Below are positions 39,734 to 49,963 of a stretch of DNA of 64,000 nt, in pieces; the stretch's first letter is position 1, and each line of letters opens with the position of its first letter. The stretch is taken from positions 124,001 to 188,000 of the forward strand of contig JAHLWR010000004.1 of the NCBI GenBank assembly GCA_019057815.1. The letters are read 5' to 3'. The notes beneath the pieces were generated by a model, which was given only the letters and a program-made list of their open reading frames with translations, did no database searches and was not told the DNA's origin. The position numbers were made by a program, and so were the translations under genes. Source of the DNA: Candidatus Heimdallarchaeota archaeon (GTDB taxonomy: Archaea > Asgardarchaeota > Heimdallarchaeia > Heimdallarchaeales > Heimdallarchaeaceae).

Positions 39734-40564
39734 ATGAAAAAGAAAGCATTATTAATTTTATCTATTTTGGTTCTTTCAGTTACTGCTTTTACATTTAGCA
39801 CAGTAAATGCGCAATTAGCAGATGGTTTTTACTACTCAGGTGAACTAGTAGCTGGAAAGGAATTAGAATGGGAATTGAAAGAACTTATAGCTGAAGGTTC
39901 TACTGAACCTGAAATTCATATATTTTATGGATATCCAATGGCTAAAGGGGATGTTTTTAAGATTAAACTACTTGAAGACCTTAATAGCTTAACTCTAGCT
40001 AATTATGGAGCACTCTTTACAACAACAACACCATGGGCAAACTTCTACATAAATGATGTGCTGATAACTAACAATGCCAGTGAAATCTCATTCATAGGAG
40101 AAGATATGGCAAATATTACGGATTCTCCACTTGCAGCATTACCACTAATTATACCTACTACACTAGTTGTTGGTGGTGAAAATCAGAGTTTCTTTGATGA
40201 TTTGCTTACAGATGCTGCATATACTGACACTACTATGGAAGTTGAAGGTTTTACAGTAGCATTGTCTATTTACACGAAAGGATCTCTTTTCATCACAGAG
40301 ATGTCAATGAAAGGTGATTTAGATTTCTTTGGTATGGAAATGACGGTGGACATGACATTCGAACTTTCCTTCAACATGGATTTAGGAATTCTCCATAAAA
40401 TATACGTAGATAGTTATACCAAGATGGGAACTGAAGAAGTATCGTCCACAGTGTTATTCCAAAGTACAGAAAATGTTGGTGTAGGAATTCCATTCCACTG
40501 GGTTTATGGTCTTATGGGTCTTTTCATCTTAGGACTAGCTTATACAACCTTCAAAAGAAAATAA
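39734..40564 (+). CDS. Secreted protein with C-terminal TM anchor
   Basis: Signal peptide 'MKKKALLILSILVLSVTAFTFSTVNAQ', C-terminal 'VYGLMGLFILGLAYTTFKRK'. Confidence 0.75.
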   Translation: MKKKALLILSILVLSVTAFTFSTVNAQLADGFYYSGELVAGKELEWELKELIAEGSTEPEIHIFYGYPMAKGDVFKIKLLEDLNSLTLANYGALFTTTTPWANFYINDVLITNNASEISFIGEDMANITDSPLAALPLIIPTTLVVGGENQSFFDDLLTDAAYTDTTMEVEGFTVALSIYTKGSLFITEMSMKGDLDFFGMEMTVDMTFELSFNMDLGILHKIYVDSYTKMGTEEVSSTVLFQSTENVGVGIPFHWVYGLMGLFILGLAYTTFKRK

Positions 40565-40661
40565 AAACCTATTCAACTTTTTTTTTCTTTTTTCTTTAAT
40601 TTTTAAATATTATTATATTTTTATGAGTAACATTTTTTTGTGATAGTAATATCTTATCTCT

Positions 40662-40925
40662 ATGCAGAAAAAAATAAAGATTATGAGTTTGTTCTTACTA
40701 TTGCTATTCTGCAACTTATCTCTGGTTAAATCCACAACCATACCCAGTAGCTATTCGACAATTGAAAAAGATTATCTGAGTATGCAAGTAGTGGATACAG
40801 AATCTCCTGCGACTATGAAAAGAAAATACAGTGTCTGTAGATATTGCGGAGAAATACTTCATCGCGAGAAATATGATATTGCTAAAGAAAAAACACGTCC
40901 AAAGCAGATGGAGATGGAGAATTAG
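40662..40925 (+). CDS. Small signal-peptide-like protein with CxxC
   Basis: Hydrophobic N-terminus, 'CRYCGEILH'. Confidence 0.4.
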   Translation: MQKKIKIMSLFLLLLFCNLSLVKSTTIPSSYSTIEKDYLSMQVVDTESPATMKRKYSVCRYCGEILHREKYDIAKEKTRPKQMEMEN

Positions 40926-40939
40926 TTTTATTTCTTCAT

Positions 40940-42256
40940 CTATTCTTCTATTTTTTTAATAAAAGTTGTAATTTCTTTTCTGCAAGAAGCTGGAAAGATA
41001 AGCAAATTATTGTACTTGGGTTTGGAAAGACTTGAAACAACATCTGAAACCTCAGACAACTGCTTTAATTGTCCATCTTTCATTTTAATTGTGATAGCAT
41101 CTTTATTTGCTTCGTCATAGGGTGTATAGTACCTGGAAACAAATCTATCAATATCCCAAAAAGTTTCAGGATAACCATATTTTGTTATGATAGCATTAAC
41201 TTGAGATCTTTCATTGTCGATGATAGAAGCCATATTCTCTGTTAGTGGAATACTCTTGAAAAGAGATCTTCGCAGAAAATCTTTTGCTAGATGCTTGATA
41301 TGATCTCCGTTCGTTTCTTTATCAGCAGAAAGTTGGAGTTGAGTGTAAAAAACATCATCTGTAAGAGGGATAAGAGTCTTCCAACTTGGTTCATCTGCAA
41401 AATCTTGAATGAAGGGAAGAATAGTAAGATTTTTTCCTAGTTCAATATTTTCCAATAACTGAGAGATGTAAAGCTTAAGCATGAATTCCCAGCATCGAAC
41501 AGTCTTATGGAAATAAACCCTTGTAAATTGCATATAACGTGCAATAATGACTTGCTCTGTTGACTGAATACCTTTTTCTTTAATAATAAGCATACCTTCG
41601 GGAGAAATATCCATCATAGCAAAAAGTCTTTCGAGATTATACAATCCAAAAGATACACCAGTAGCTACAGAATCTCTCAATAAGTAGTCCAAAGAGTCAG
41701 CATCTAACTGTGAAGCGATTATTTGGTTTAAGAATGGTTTATCAACCCCACTCCTACCAATAATAAGATCAGAAATTCTTTTTTTATCATATCCCTCATA
41801 ATGTAAAATCCGACTAATCTCTGACTCCTCTGATAAAACAAATTGTTCAGTGATATTTTCATGTCTTCTAAAAGCAGAATATTTGTCTTCACAACTTTGA
41901 AGTTCAGATTTACTACAAAGCATTTTAATAGCGTCTTCAAACATATGAGAAAACGGTCCATGACCAATGTCATGAATAAGTGCAGATATGAGGATACGTT
42001 CTTCAACGTCTTTTGAGACCAGCTCTGGTCGTTTCTTTTTCAGACTTGTAACAATTCTATTAGCAATATGAAAAGCTCCTAGACTGTGGATAAATCTGCT
42101 GTGAGTAGCTGAAGGGTAAGATATATGAACTCCCCCTAATTGTCCTAACCTTCTAAGTCTTTGGAAAGGAGCAGTATCAATAAGATCAACATATATTTTC
42201 TTAGGAATCTCTATGTATTTATGAATCGAGTCTGCAATCGACTTGTAGACAGGCAT
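40940..42256 (-). CDS. HD-domain phosphohydrolase (SAMHD1/dNTPase-like)
   Basis: 'FQRLRRLGQLGGVHISYPSATHSRFIHSLGAFHIA', 'ALIHDIGHGPFSHMFE', 'LDADSLDYLLRDSVATGVSFG'. Confidence 0.92.
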   Translation of the reverse strand: MPVYKSIADSIHKYIEIPKKIYVDLIDTAPFQRLRRLGQLGGVHISYPSATHSRFIHSLGAFHIANRIVTSLKKKRPELVSKDVEERILISALIHDIGHGPFSHMFEDAIKMLCSKSELQSCEDKYSAFRRHENITEQFVLSEESEISRILHYEGYDKKRISDLIIGRSGVDKPFLNQIIASQLDADSLDYLLRDSVATGVSFGLYNLERLFAMMDISPEGMLIIKEKGIQSTEQVIIARYMQFTRVYFHKTVRCWEFMLKLYISQLLENIELGKNLTILPFIQDFADEPSWKTLIPLTDDVFYTQLQLSADKETNGDHIKHLAKDFLRRSLFKSIPLTENMASIIDNERSQVNAIITKYGYPETFWDIDRFVSRYYTPYDEANKDAITIKMKDGQLKQLSEVSDVVSSLSKPKYNNLLIFPASCRKEITTFIKKIEE

Positions 42257-42305
42257 AATCCTACATATAATAAGTCAATCATAATCTTTTTGACTCTTTT
42301 ACTCA

Positions 42306-42911
42306 TTATTCAGAAGATGATTCAGCTGTTAATGGATAAAGAGTTGAAAATTTGGTTCTTTTAACATCTTTTACTTCCTTCTTGCAGATAGGACACATTC
42401 CTTTAAGTTTAATCCAAGTCATGTAGTGATTATAATGGAAAATATTTCCACAATCCAAACAAACTGTGATTACATCTTTCCTTTCTATTGAGATTCCACA
42501 AATGTAGCATTTAGTAAGCTCTTTTCCACATTGGGAACACTCATTTGTGCCATGAGGATTTTGGTGAGTATAGTAAGGGTACTTAGGAAGCCATCTAATA
42601 ACCTTTTTAGGTAATCTGGAGGTTTTATAAACATATAATCTCGCGCTTGAGACTTTATCCCCGATTTGTTCTCTATAATCGATTAGAGGTTTGATTAAAG
42701 CAATACAGCAAACAAGAGCTGATAGAGCTATTCGTATTTCGATGTCCAGGTCTTGTGTTAAAAAGAACAGTGCGATTCCCACATAAAAAAGGAGAAGGTA
42801 ATTTTTGACAACTATAAATTTCAGAACATCCCATATAGTTTCAGCAATCCTTATTGTTATGTTTTTCAACCAATTAATTTTGAAAAAACTATATTGAAGA
42901 CAGAAACCCAT
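42306..42911 (-). CDS. Membrane-anchored RING-like zinc-finger protein
   Basis: Two hydrophobic helices then 'CSQCGKELTKCYICGISIERKDVITVCLDCGNIFHYNHYMTWIKLKGMCPICKKEV'. Confidence 0.6.
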   Translation of the reverse strand: MGFCLQYSFFKINWLKNITIRIAETIWDVLKFIVVKNYLLLFYVGIALFFLTQDLDIEIRIALSALVCCIALIKPLIDYREQIGDKVSSARLYVYKTSRLPKKVIRWLPKYPYYTHQNPHGTNECSQCGKELTKCYICGISIERKDVITVCLDCGNIFHYNHYMTWIKLKGMCPICKKEVKDVKRTKFSTLYPLTAESSSE

Positions 42912-43346
42912 GTTAAAGAGTTATATCCTAAAAAGAAAATCGAAATTAAGAGATTAAATTTTAATCAAAATTTTATGTTAAAGGCTGATCTACTATTCGA
43001 ACAACTGATGATAAATCTTTTAACAAATGCTGTAAAGAGCGATGCTCGTGAAATCGTACGAATAGAAATTCAACTAGAGGAATGTGCAGAAGGAGAATGC
43101 ATCATCTCTATTTCCGATTATGGTTGTGGAATACCAGAAGAAGAGCGAGAAAGCATATTTGCTAGATACTCAGAATTCAGAAAAAGAGGGAAGGGATCAG
43201 GATTAGGATTGTTCATTGTGAAAAATATAATAGACAGATATAACGGCAAAATCTGGGTAGAAAACAGGGTAAAAGAAGATTTCACTCAAGGTACTGTTTT
43301 CAAAATAAAATTAAATGAATGGAAAAAAAAAGAACAGAAAAAATGA
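42894..43346 (+). pseudogene. HATPase_c domain of a histidine kinase lacking the N-terminal dimerisation/sensor domains
   Basis: N box 'QLMINLLTNAVKS', G1 'DYGCGIPEEERESIF', G2 'GKGSGLGLFIVKNIIDRYNGKIWVEN'; no HisKA, TTG start, 5' end overlaps the opposite-strand gene. Could be a genuine stand-alone ATPase domain. Confidence 0.6.
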
Positions 43347-43403
43347 ATATCTGAACAAAATTGCTTAAATTATTAACCAAATATTCTTATTTTACTATTC
43401 ATG

Positions 43404-44768
43404 TTATTTAGGAACTGTAAAACCAATAATTCTATAATCTATTTTTTTATCAAATTCCGTTGGATTATATATCCTTCTACCATCTACTACGCAAGGCTTT
43501 TTCATGTGTTTCTCAAAGAATTCAGGCTGTAAAGACTTGAATTCATCCCATTCAGCACATATTATCGCACAATCTGAGTCCTTGAGAACATCTTCAACTG
43601 ATTCAACGAGTGTGATATTTGTTCCATCATCTTTAAAAGCTATTTCAGCTGATTCCTTGGATTTTGGGTCGTAACCTTTGACAATAGCTCCTTCTTTAGT
43701 AGCTTCTGATGCTATCCTTCTACTTGGAGCATAACGCATGTCATCTGTTCCAGGTTTGAATGCAAGTCCCAACAATGATAATGTTTTACCTTCTAGTGAA
43801 CCTATCATCTCTTTAGCCAGAGTTATAGCGTGTAAAGCTGCTCTATCATTGACATCAACTATACCTTGGAGTATTTGAGGTTCAAGCCCTCTTTGACGAG
43901 CAAACGCCATAATGGCATTAACGTCCTTAGGGAAACAGCTTCCTCCCCAACCTAGACCAGATCCTAGGAATCTGTGATTTATTCTATAATCCAGACCAAC
44001 TCCTTTAGCTACCAACCCTATATCAACACCAGGTACAAGTTCAGCTATTTTAGCTAATTCGTTAATAAAAGAGATTTTAGCAGCTAAGAAACAGTTATTA
44101 CCATATTTCACTAATTCTGCACTTTCTATGTTCATTCTTAAAATTGGACATTTTTCTCCAATATGTTCACCATAGAAATCCTCATACAGTTCTTGTAAGA
44201 CTGTTCCGCTCTGTTCATCGTATTCTCCAATAATAATCCTATCGGGCCAAAAAGTATCTTCAATGGATCTTCCTTCAGCGAGAAATTCAGGTTGCATGCA
44301 AAGTCCTATATTCTTTCCAATTTCCTTCCCTGAGTTTTCAGTTAGAGCTTTTCCTACCATGTTCCTTGATGTTCCAGGAACAACTGTAGATCTAACTACA
44401 ACAAGATGATAATTATCTTTCTTTGTTAAAGCTTTACCAATATCCTCTCCAGCTTGTCGCATATAATCCAAATTGATCGATTTGTCAACATGATTGAAAG
44501 GTGTGCCAACTATTATTAAACTGATATCAGATTTCATTACAGCTTCTTCTCTGCTAGTTGTGCAAACCAAATTACCAGCTTTTACAACTTTCTCAAGTAG
44601 TTCGTTTAAACCTTGTTCATAGAATGGTGCAATACCTTTGTTAATTAATTCAGCATTCTTGACGTTTCGAGTGCTGCAGATGGTCTTTATACCTCTATCA
44701 GCGAAACAAACAGCAGTCACCAAACCTACAAAACCTGTTCCAATAATAGAAACTCTAGCTTCTTCCAT
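43404..44768 (-). CDS. UDP-glucose/GDP-mannose 6-dehydrogenase family
   Basis: 'SIIGTGFVGLVTAVCFADRG', 'GLGWGGSCFPKDVNAI', 'LSLLGLAFKPGTDDMRYAPS'. Confidence 0.93.
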   Translation of the reverse strand: MEEARVSIIGTGFVGLVTAVCFADRGIKTICSTRNVKNAELINKGIAPFYEQGLNELLEKVVKAGNLVCTTSREEAVMKSDISLIIVGTPFNHVDKSINLDYMRQAGEDIGKALTKKDNYHLVVVRSTVVPGTSRNMVGKALTENSGKEIGKNIGLCMQPEFLAEGRSIEDTFWPDRIIIGEYDEQSGTVLQELYEDFYGEHIGEKCPILRMNIESAELVKYGNNCFLAAKISFINELAKIAELVPGVDIGLVAKGVGLDYRINHRFLGSGLGWGGSCFPKDVNAIMAFARQRGLEPQILQGIVDVNDRAALHAITLAKEMIGSLEGKTLSLLGLAFKPGTDDMRYAPSRRIASEATKEGAIVKGYDPKSKESAEIAFKDDGTNITLVESVEDVLKDSDCAIICAEWDEFKSLQPEFFEKHMKKPCVVDGRRIYNPTEFDKKIDYRIIGFTVPK

Positions 44769-44821
44769 AGCTTCAATATTTTTATAAGTGTTTAAAAATT
44801 AATCTATCGGCATTTATGTTT

Positions 44822-46972
44822 CTAGTATTTGAGTGTAATAGTCTGGAAATAACTGGGGATTGAGATATCTTGGTGTTCTTTCCTAACCACTGTATCCTTG
44901 GGAGTATGTACCATTATCTTCTTTCCGCTTAAATTTTCAATATATTCATCTAAAAGAGGAGCTGAAGTATGACCACTTATTTGAGCAGTGTAGATGTTTT
45001 GCTGATAAAGTTGCGATGAGATTGGGTTAGATGTTCTTAGGGCATATCCTAAAGTATTTGGAGCTTGATACCCACAGAGCAAAACACCTGTTTCAGAATC
45101 TTCTCTTGTTGCTTCCAATAAACGACGGGCTGTACCACCTTGTAACATTCCATTGCCTGCAATTATGATATCTCCTTCTTCAAAATCTTCAGGGTGTAAT
45201 GTTTTTGCAGTTGAATAATCAGCTTTGACTCCCATTAGTTTAGTGATATCAGCAGACATACCTACAACTTTTACTTTATGTTTTTTTGTAACTCGCAATC
45301 TTTCTAATCTCTTTAACATTTCTTGTGATCTACCAATAGAAAAAGCTGGAATAATCAATCTCTTCGATTCTTCAACAGCTTGAAGGATAGAAACATTAGG
45401 ATCTTGAGCGTTAATCTCTCTATTGTAGTAAGTACCGTCGAAAATGGTCAGATCACAATCACTTGGAAATCTTGCTCCTTGGAAAAGCTCATTTCCATCT
45501 AGAGAGAAATCTCCGGTAAAGAAGATTCTTTTACCAAAAATATCTATATCAAAACCAAAACTGCCAAAAATGTGAGCTGCAGGATAAGGTGTGATTTCAA
45601 ATCCTGGGCTAATTTCAATTGATTCTTTAGCTTTAATTTGATGAAAGACGTTAAACAAATTAACTAAATTTGATTCTTGCAAAAATGAACGATTGAGAGC
45701 GGTTAATTGGTTATCAGGTATATTGCTACCTTTGATTATCGAGGTAGTATTATAGAGAAGTTTACTCGTAAGAAGCTTTGTTGACTCACTAGCATACCAG
45801 TTTTTACCATTTTCAGAAGAAATAAAATAAGGTAAACAACCTGTGTGGTCCAAATGAGCGTGCGAAACTAGAACTGTTGAAACAAATCTCAAAGCGGGAT
45901 GCCATCGAGGAATAGAATAATTAGCTACACTAAAACCGCAATCAAGTAAAATAGCGTTGTTATTATGCTGGATTACAATACCCATATTACCTATCCCACC
46001 ACCACCTAGAAAAGTTATTTTTATTTTCTGAGCTTGTTTAGGTGAAGAATAAGCAAGTATAACAGCAAATTTTTGTACCATTTCTTTAGGATATTTCATC
46101 ATTTCTTCTATATTTACAGATTTAGCTTCGATTTTACTTAAATGAGGTTGAAAAACAGGATCTACTTGCATAGGAACAGGAGGATGACCTTCAGATTCAA
46201 ACAGTAATTCGATTTCTTTTTCCAATTGTGCAATAGTTGTTTTTTCTTCCTGTACATGTTTTTTTGCGATGGTTTTTGCAGTGTTGTAAGATAAATCTGA
46301 AAGAGTATTGAAATCTACAAAGAAGTCCAAATAGTTCAATACTGTGGAAGAAACGCTATCAGCAAGCTCTTCAATGTATTGATGTCTAGTGAGAAGATTT
46401 TTACTTGTTCTTTCAATATTTATACATAATTCCTCCTCACTTCTATCCAAAATGGTATTGAATTTTAATTCAGAACAATATTCACTAAAATCGCTGTAAA
46501 AGATCGGTTTGAAACCTATTTCTCTAGAGAAATGCAGATAGCTGAGATAACTGATTTTTTGGGGCTTTTTACCAGAATTTACCAGAATTTCATTTATCCA
46601 AAAGAATACTATCAAATCTTTGTGAGAGATTTTCTCTTCCTTAAACAAATTCTGCAAAACAGCACGATAAGTCTCAAAATTGAGTAAGTCTTTAAAATGC
46701 AAACCTGCGAGATAAGCAGGAATTAAATCCGAATATTCACTGTCTTTTTCGTTCCAAGAGAGTTTGAAAGTATTAATAATATCTTGATTATCACATAAGT
46801 AATAACTATCGGAGCTCTTTGTTTTGTAGTTATTTATCTCATTGATTATGTCTAAATAAATAACGTCAGTTTTTTTGCTGTCTATTCGAATATTCTCCTT
46901 TTCTTGTAATAATATATCTGTAAAATCTAAGATGTTTGTCATGATTATCCACATTAAATGATATTGGAACAA
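44822..46972 (-). CDS. Beta-CASP metallo-beta-lactamase RNase with ~300-aa N-terminal extension
   Basis: 'VLVSHAHLDHTGCLPYF', 'FFTGDFSLDGNELF', 'RLIIPAFSIGRSQEML', 'QISGHTSAPLL', C-terminal 'VHTPKDTVVRKEH'. Confidence 0.85.
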   Translation of the reverse strand: MFQYHLMWIIMTNILDFTDILLQEKENIRIDSKKTDVIYLDIINEINNYKTKSSDSYYLCDNQDIINTFKLSWNEKDSEYSDLIPAYLAGLHFKDLLNFETYRAVLQNLFKEEKISHKDLIVFFWINEILVNSGKKPQKISYLSYLHFSREIGFKPIFYSDFSEYCSELKFNTILDRSEEELCINIERTSKNLLTRHQYIEELADSVSSTVLNYLDFFVDFNTLSDLSYNTAKTIAKKHVQEEKTTIAQLEKEIELLFESEGHPPVPMQVDPVFQPHLSKIEAKSVNIEEMMKYPKEMVQKFAVILAYSSPKQAQKIKITFLGGGGIGNMGIVIQHNNNAILLDCGFSVANYSIPRWHPALRFVSTVLVSHAHLDHTGCLPYFISSENGKNWYASESTKLLTSKLLYNTTSIIKGSNIPDNQLTALNRSFLQESNLVNLFNVFHQIKAKESIEISPGFEITPYPAAHIFGSFGFDIDIFGKRIFFTGDFSLDGNELFQGARFPSDCDLTIFDGTYYNREINAQDPNVSILQAVEESKRLIIPAFSIGRSQEMLKRLERLRVTKKHKVKVVGMSADITKLMGVKADYSTAKTLHPEDFEEGDIIIAGNGMLQGGTARRLLEATREDSETGVLLCGYQAPNTLGYALRTSNPISSQLYQQNIYTAQISGHTSAPLLDEYIENLSGKKIMVHTPKDTVVRKEHQDISIPSYFQTITLKY

Positions 46973-47073
46973 TGTTAATTTGATGAACTACTCCCAACTA
47001 AAGGAAGGATACTTCTGTGATGTTCAGCTAAATCTAGTGCTTGTAATTGAAAAAAGTGAGGAGAAAATTCAAT

Positions 47074-47943
47074 TTATTCCTCTTCGTCTTCTCTTGTATC
47101 GCTTTCTAATAATCCACTGAAAGCATCACGAAGTTCGCTTTGAAGAGCTTCTTTCATTTGTGTTGTAGATCTTTGAGGAGCTGTGGGAGCGACAGGTGCA
47201 GGTTCAAATGGAGAATCATCATCCATTTTATCAGACCTTGCTTGTAATTTCTGTTTTAATTCAGATTGGTAACCAAAAGGTGAAGCACCTGCACCACTTT
47301 CTAAAGCTTCCTTGTTTTGCGCTGCTTGTCGTTCTTTTTTATGTTCTTCAGGATCAATTTTAGTAAGACCCTCTATTGCGCCAGTAATCATGGAAGATGA
47401 TGGACCACCCATTGGGTCTGTAGGAGCTGGACCTGCTGATTCACCCGGACCTCCTGGACCTGCTGATTCACCCGGACCTCCTGGACCTGCTGATTCACCC
47501 GGACCTCCTGGACCTGCTGGTCTTTCTGAAGGAGGAGCTTTTGATAAGGAACCTGCCATATTAGCTATCTCACTTGCAAATCCTGATCCAGCTAAAGGAT
47601 TTCCACCTTGCGGAGGATCACTTGAGGGACTTGGAGTTGAGGGTGCGGCAGATAAATTTGGTGCTCCGATGGAATCACCAGGAGGAGCTGCAGCAGATAA
47701 ATTTGGTGCTGCTGCTGAAGGAGGAGCACCACTTGAAACAGAAGGACTTGCCATTGGTCTTCCACCTTCAAGAGCTAAAATTCTATTCTCTAATGAAGCT
47801 AAAGCATCTTCCATTCTTTCAGTAGACTTAACCATAATGGAACCTATGCTTTCAATTAACTTTGTAACTTTCAAGATAGCTTTTTTTGAGGATGCAGAAC
47901 TTCCAGATGAAAGTAAGCCATCTAGATAATCATCAAGTGACAT
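47074..47943 (-). CDS. Pro/Gly/Ser-rich low-complexity protein with collagen-like repeats
   Basis: Ordered N-terminus, then 'GPGGPGESAGPGGPGESAGPGGPGESAGP'; acidic C-terminus. Confidence 0.7.
   Translation of the reverse strand: MSLDDYLDGLLSSGSSASSKKAILKVTKLIESIGSIMVKSTERMEDALASLENRILALEGGRPMASPSVSSGAPPSAAAPNLSAAAPPGDSIGAPNLSAAPSTPSPSSDPPQGGNPLAGSGFASEIANMAGSLSKAPPSERPAGPGGPGESAGPGGPGESAGPGGPGESAGPAPTDPMGGPSSSMITGAIEGLTKIDPEEHKKERQAAQNKEALESGAGASPFGYQSELKQKLQARSDKMDDDSPFEPAPVAPTAPQRSTTQMKEALQSELRDAFSGLLESDTREDEEE
47429..47518. repeat. 27-bp tandem repeat (about 3.3 copies) encoding GPGGPGESA
   Basis: 'ggacctgctgattcacccggacctcct' repeated without variation. Confidence 0.95.
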
Positions 47944-48058
47944 TATATCAAGATAACTCTAGAAAGGAAATATAAAAAGTCTATGATTATGTTAGACTTC
48001 TACCAAAGGTTTAGTTAAAAGACTAAAGCAAGTTTTAACAAAAAGTTTCGATGGATAT

Positions 48059-49081
48059 TCAACCAAAAATTTCTGATAATATTTCAATCACTCTTCCTAT
48101 GTCCTCTATTGTGATTCCATAATAAGTAACAAACCTTAGAAGATTATCACCCATTAAAGTTGCTAAAGCACCCTTATTTGATAGTTTTTTAATTGCTGTG
48201 TTAGCATTGAAGGAGGAATTGGAAGTATCAACGATTACAATATTTGTATCAGTGGGTTTAATTTTGAGTTCTGGAAATTGTAGTAAACATTTTTCTAACA
48301 TCTTAGCAAGTTTATGATCCTCAGAAAGACGGTCAATCATATTGTTAAGGGCATAAATTCCAGGAGCAGCAATGATACCAGCTTGTCTCATTCCCCCGCC
48401 TAGAACTTTTCTGTTCTTTCTAGCTTTGTGAATGAATTCTTCCGTTCCAACAACTACAGAACCAACAGGGCACCCCAGTCCTTTACTCAAACAGATTTGA
48501 ACACTATCAACGTTTTCAACTATTTTTGATGCAGGAAGACCAGTAGCTACTGAAGCATTAAAAATTCGTGCACCATCCATATGAACAGATGCACCATTAT
48601 CATGAGCTATCTGAGATAAAGTATCAATATTCTGCTTAGGGATAATCTTCCCTCCTCCCCTGTTGTGAGTGTTCTCTAGACATAATAGCTTTGGTTCTAC
48701 CCAGTGAACATTGTAATCTCTCGTGAATAAAGATTCTACGTCTTGTGGGTCCATTAATCCATCTTCCCCTTCAATAAGATAAGGATAAGCTCCGACTATT
48801 TGACCTATCCCCCCAACTTCGTACATGTAGATGTGACACTCAGATTCCAGTACTAATCCCTCTCCTCTATTGAGATGAGTCATTTCAGAAACAAGATTTC
48901 CTTGAGTTCCACTCGAAACAAGCAATCCTGCTTCTTTTCCTAAAATCTTAGCTGTTAAAGCTTCTAACTCAATAACAGTAGGGTCTTCCCCCCAAACGTC
49001 ATCTCCTAATTTTGCACTAATTATTGTATCCATCATTTCTTTTGAAGGTAATGAAAAGGTATCAGAACGAAGATCAATCAT
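48059..49081 (-). CDS. Threonine aldolase family (PLP, beta-eliminating lyase fold)
   Basis: 'MIDLRSDTFSLPS', 'GDDVWGEDPTVIELE', 'ENTHNRGGGKIIP', 'HMDGARIFNA', 'SKGLGCPVGSVVVG'. Confidence 0.92.
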   Translation of the reverse strand: MIDLRSDTFSLPSKEMMDTIISAKLGDDVWGEDPTVIELEALTAKILGKEAGLLVSSGTQGNLVSEMTHLNRGEGLVLESECHIYMYEVGGIGQIVGAYPYLIEGEDGLMDPQDVESLFTRDYNVHWVEPKLLCLENTHNRGGGKIIPKQNIDTLSQIAHDNGASVHMDGARIFNASVATGLPASKIVENVDSVQICLSKGLGCPVGSVVVGTEEFIHKARKNRKVLGGGMRQAGIIAAPGIYALNNMIDRLSEDHKLAKMLEKCLLQFPELKIKPTDTNIVIVDTSNSSFNANTAIKKLSNKGALATLMGDNLLRFVTYYGITIEDIGRVIEILSEIFG

Positions 49082-49162
49082 AAGAGAGAGAGAAATAAAA
49101 ATGTTTTAAGTTTAACTGATGCCAACTATATTATTTGGAAAATAGTTATTATTGAGAAAATC

Positions 49163-49936
49163 TTGTTGTGGTTAATGACTAAACTGTATACAAAATATGC
49201 CAAAATCTATCATGAGATGTATCAATCTATTTTTGATTATGAAGAAGATTTCAAGTTGTTTCATAAGATATTAGAGAAATCAAACTGTAAGAAAATACTG
49301 GAATTGGGGTGTGGGAGTGGTAATTTAGCTCCTTATTTCACAAAGGCTGGTTATGATTATACTGGTTTAGATATTGCAGAGGAAATGTTGGACATTGCCA
49401 AAAAACTAAATCCTAAAACCTCTTTCGTCTATGGAGATATGAGAAATTTAGATCTAAGAGAATCCTATGAAGCGATTATTATAACAGGACGATCTTTTTG
49501 TTACATGACAACAAATGATGATGTTATGAGAGCTCTATCGTCAATTAATCAAGCTTTAGCTGAAAATGGATGGCTAATTTTCGATAACTTTAATGCTAAT
49601 ATTATTTTTTTAGATTTCCAAGAAAAAATGTTCCACGAAAGTAGATATGGAAATCGCTACTACAAAAGAACGAGCAATACAAGAATGACATTAGAGCATG
49701 GTTGGACATGGGATTGGCATGCCATTTATGAAGTAGAGGAAGATGGAAAAAAGGAAACTTTTGAGGATAATACAATTCTAAGAGCCTTTACTGAGGATGA
49801 GTTGGGATTATATCTTAAAATGAATGGTTTCAAAATTGGAGAAGTAATACGAGAGGATCCAGGAATAGTGATTGTTGCTCAAAAATCAGAAATAAAGCAA
49901 ACAGTAGCAAGAAAACAATATTTTCGCTTACGTTGA
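49163..49936 (+). CDS. Class I SAM-dependent methyltransferase
   Basis: 'ILELGCGSGNLAPYFTKAGYDYTGLDIAEEMLDIAKK', 'FVYGDMRNLDL'. Confidence 0.9.
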   Translation: MLWLMTKLYTKYAKIYHEMYQSIFDYEEDFKLFHKILEKSNCKKILELGCGSGNLAPYFTKAGYDYTGLDIAEEMLDIAKKLNPKTSFVYGDMRNLDLRESYEAIIITGRSFCYMTTNDDVMRALSSINQALAENGWLIFDNFNANIIFLDFQEKMFHESRYGNRYYKRTSNTRMTLEHGWTWDWHAIYEVEEDGKKETFEDNTILRAFTEDELGLYLKMNGFKIGEVIREDPGIVIVAQKSEIKQTVARKQYFRLR

Positions 49937-49963
49937 AATAAGTAGATAAAAAGAAGTAAAAAG

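Noticed and set aside
47312-47929. 205-aa plus-strand ORF rich in P/G (GPPGPADSPGPPGPA)
   Set aside because: Mirror of the minus-strand collagen-like gene; long only because the repetitive GC-rich DNA lacks stops on both strands.
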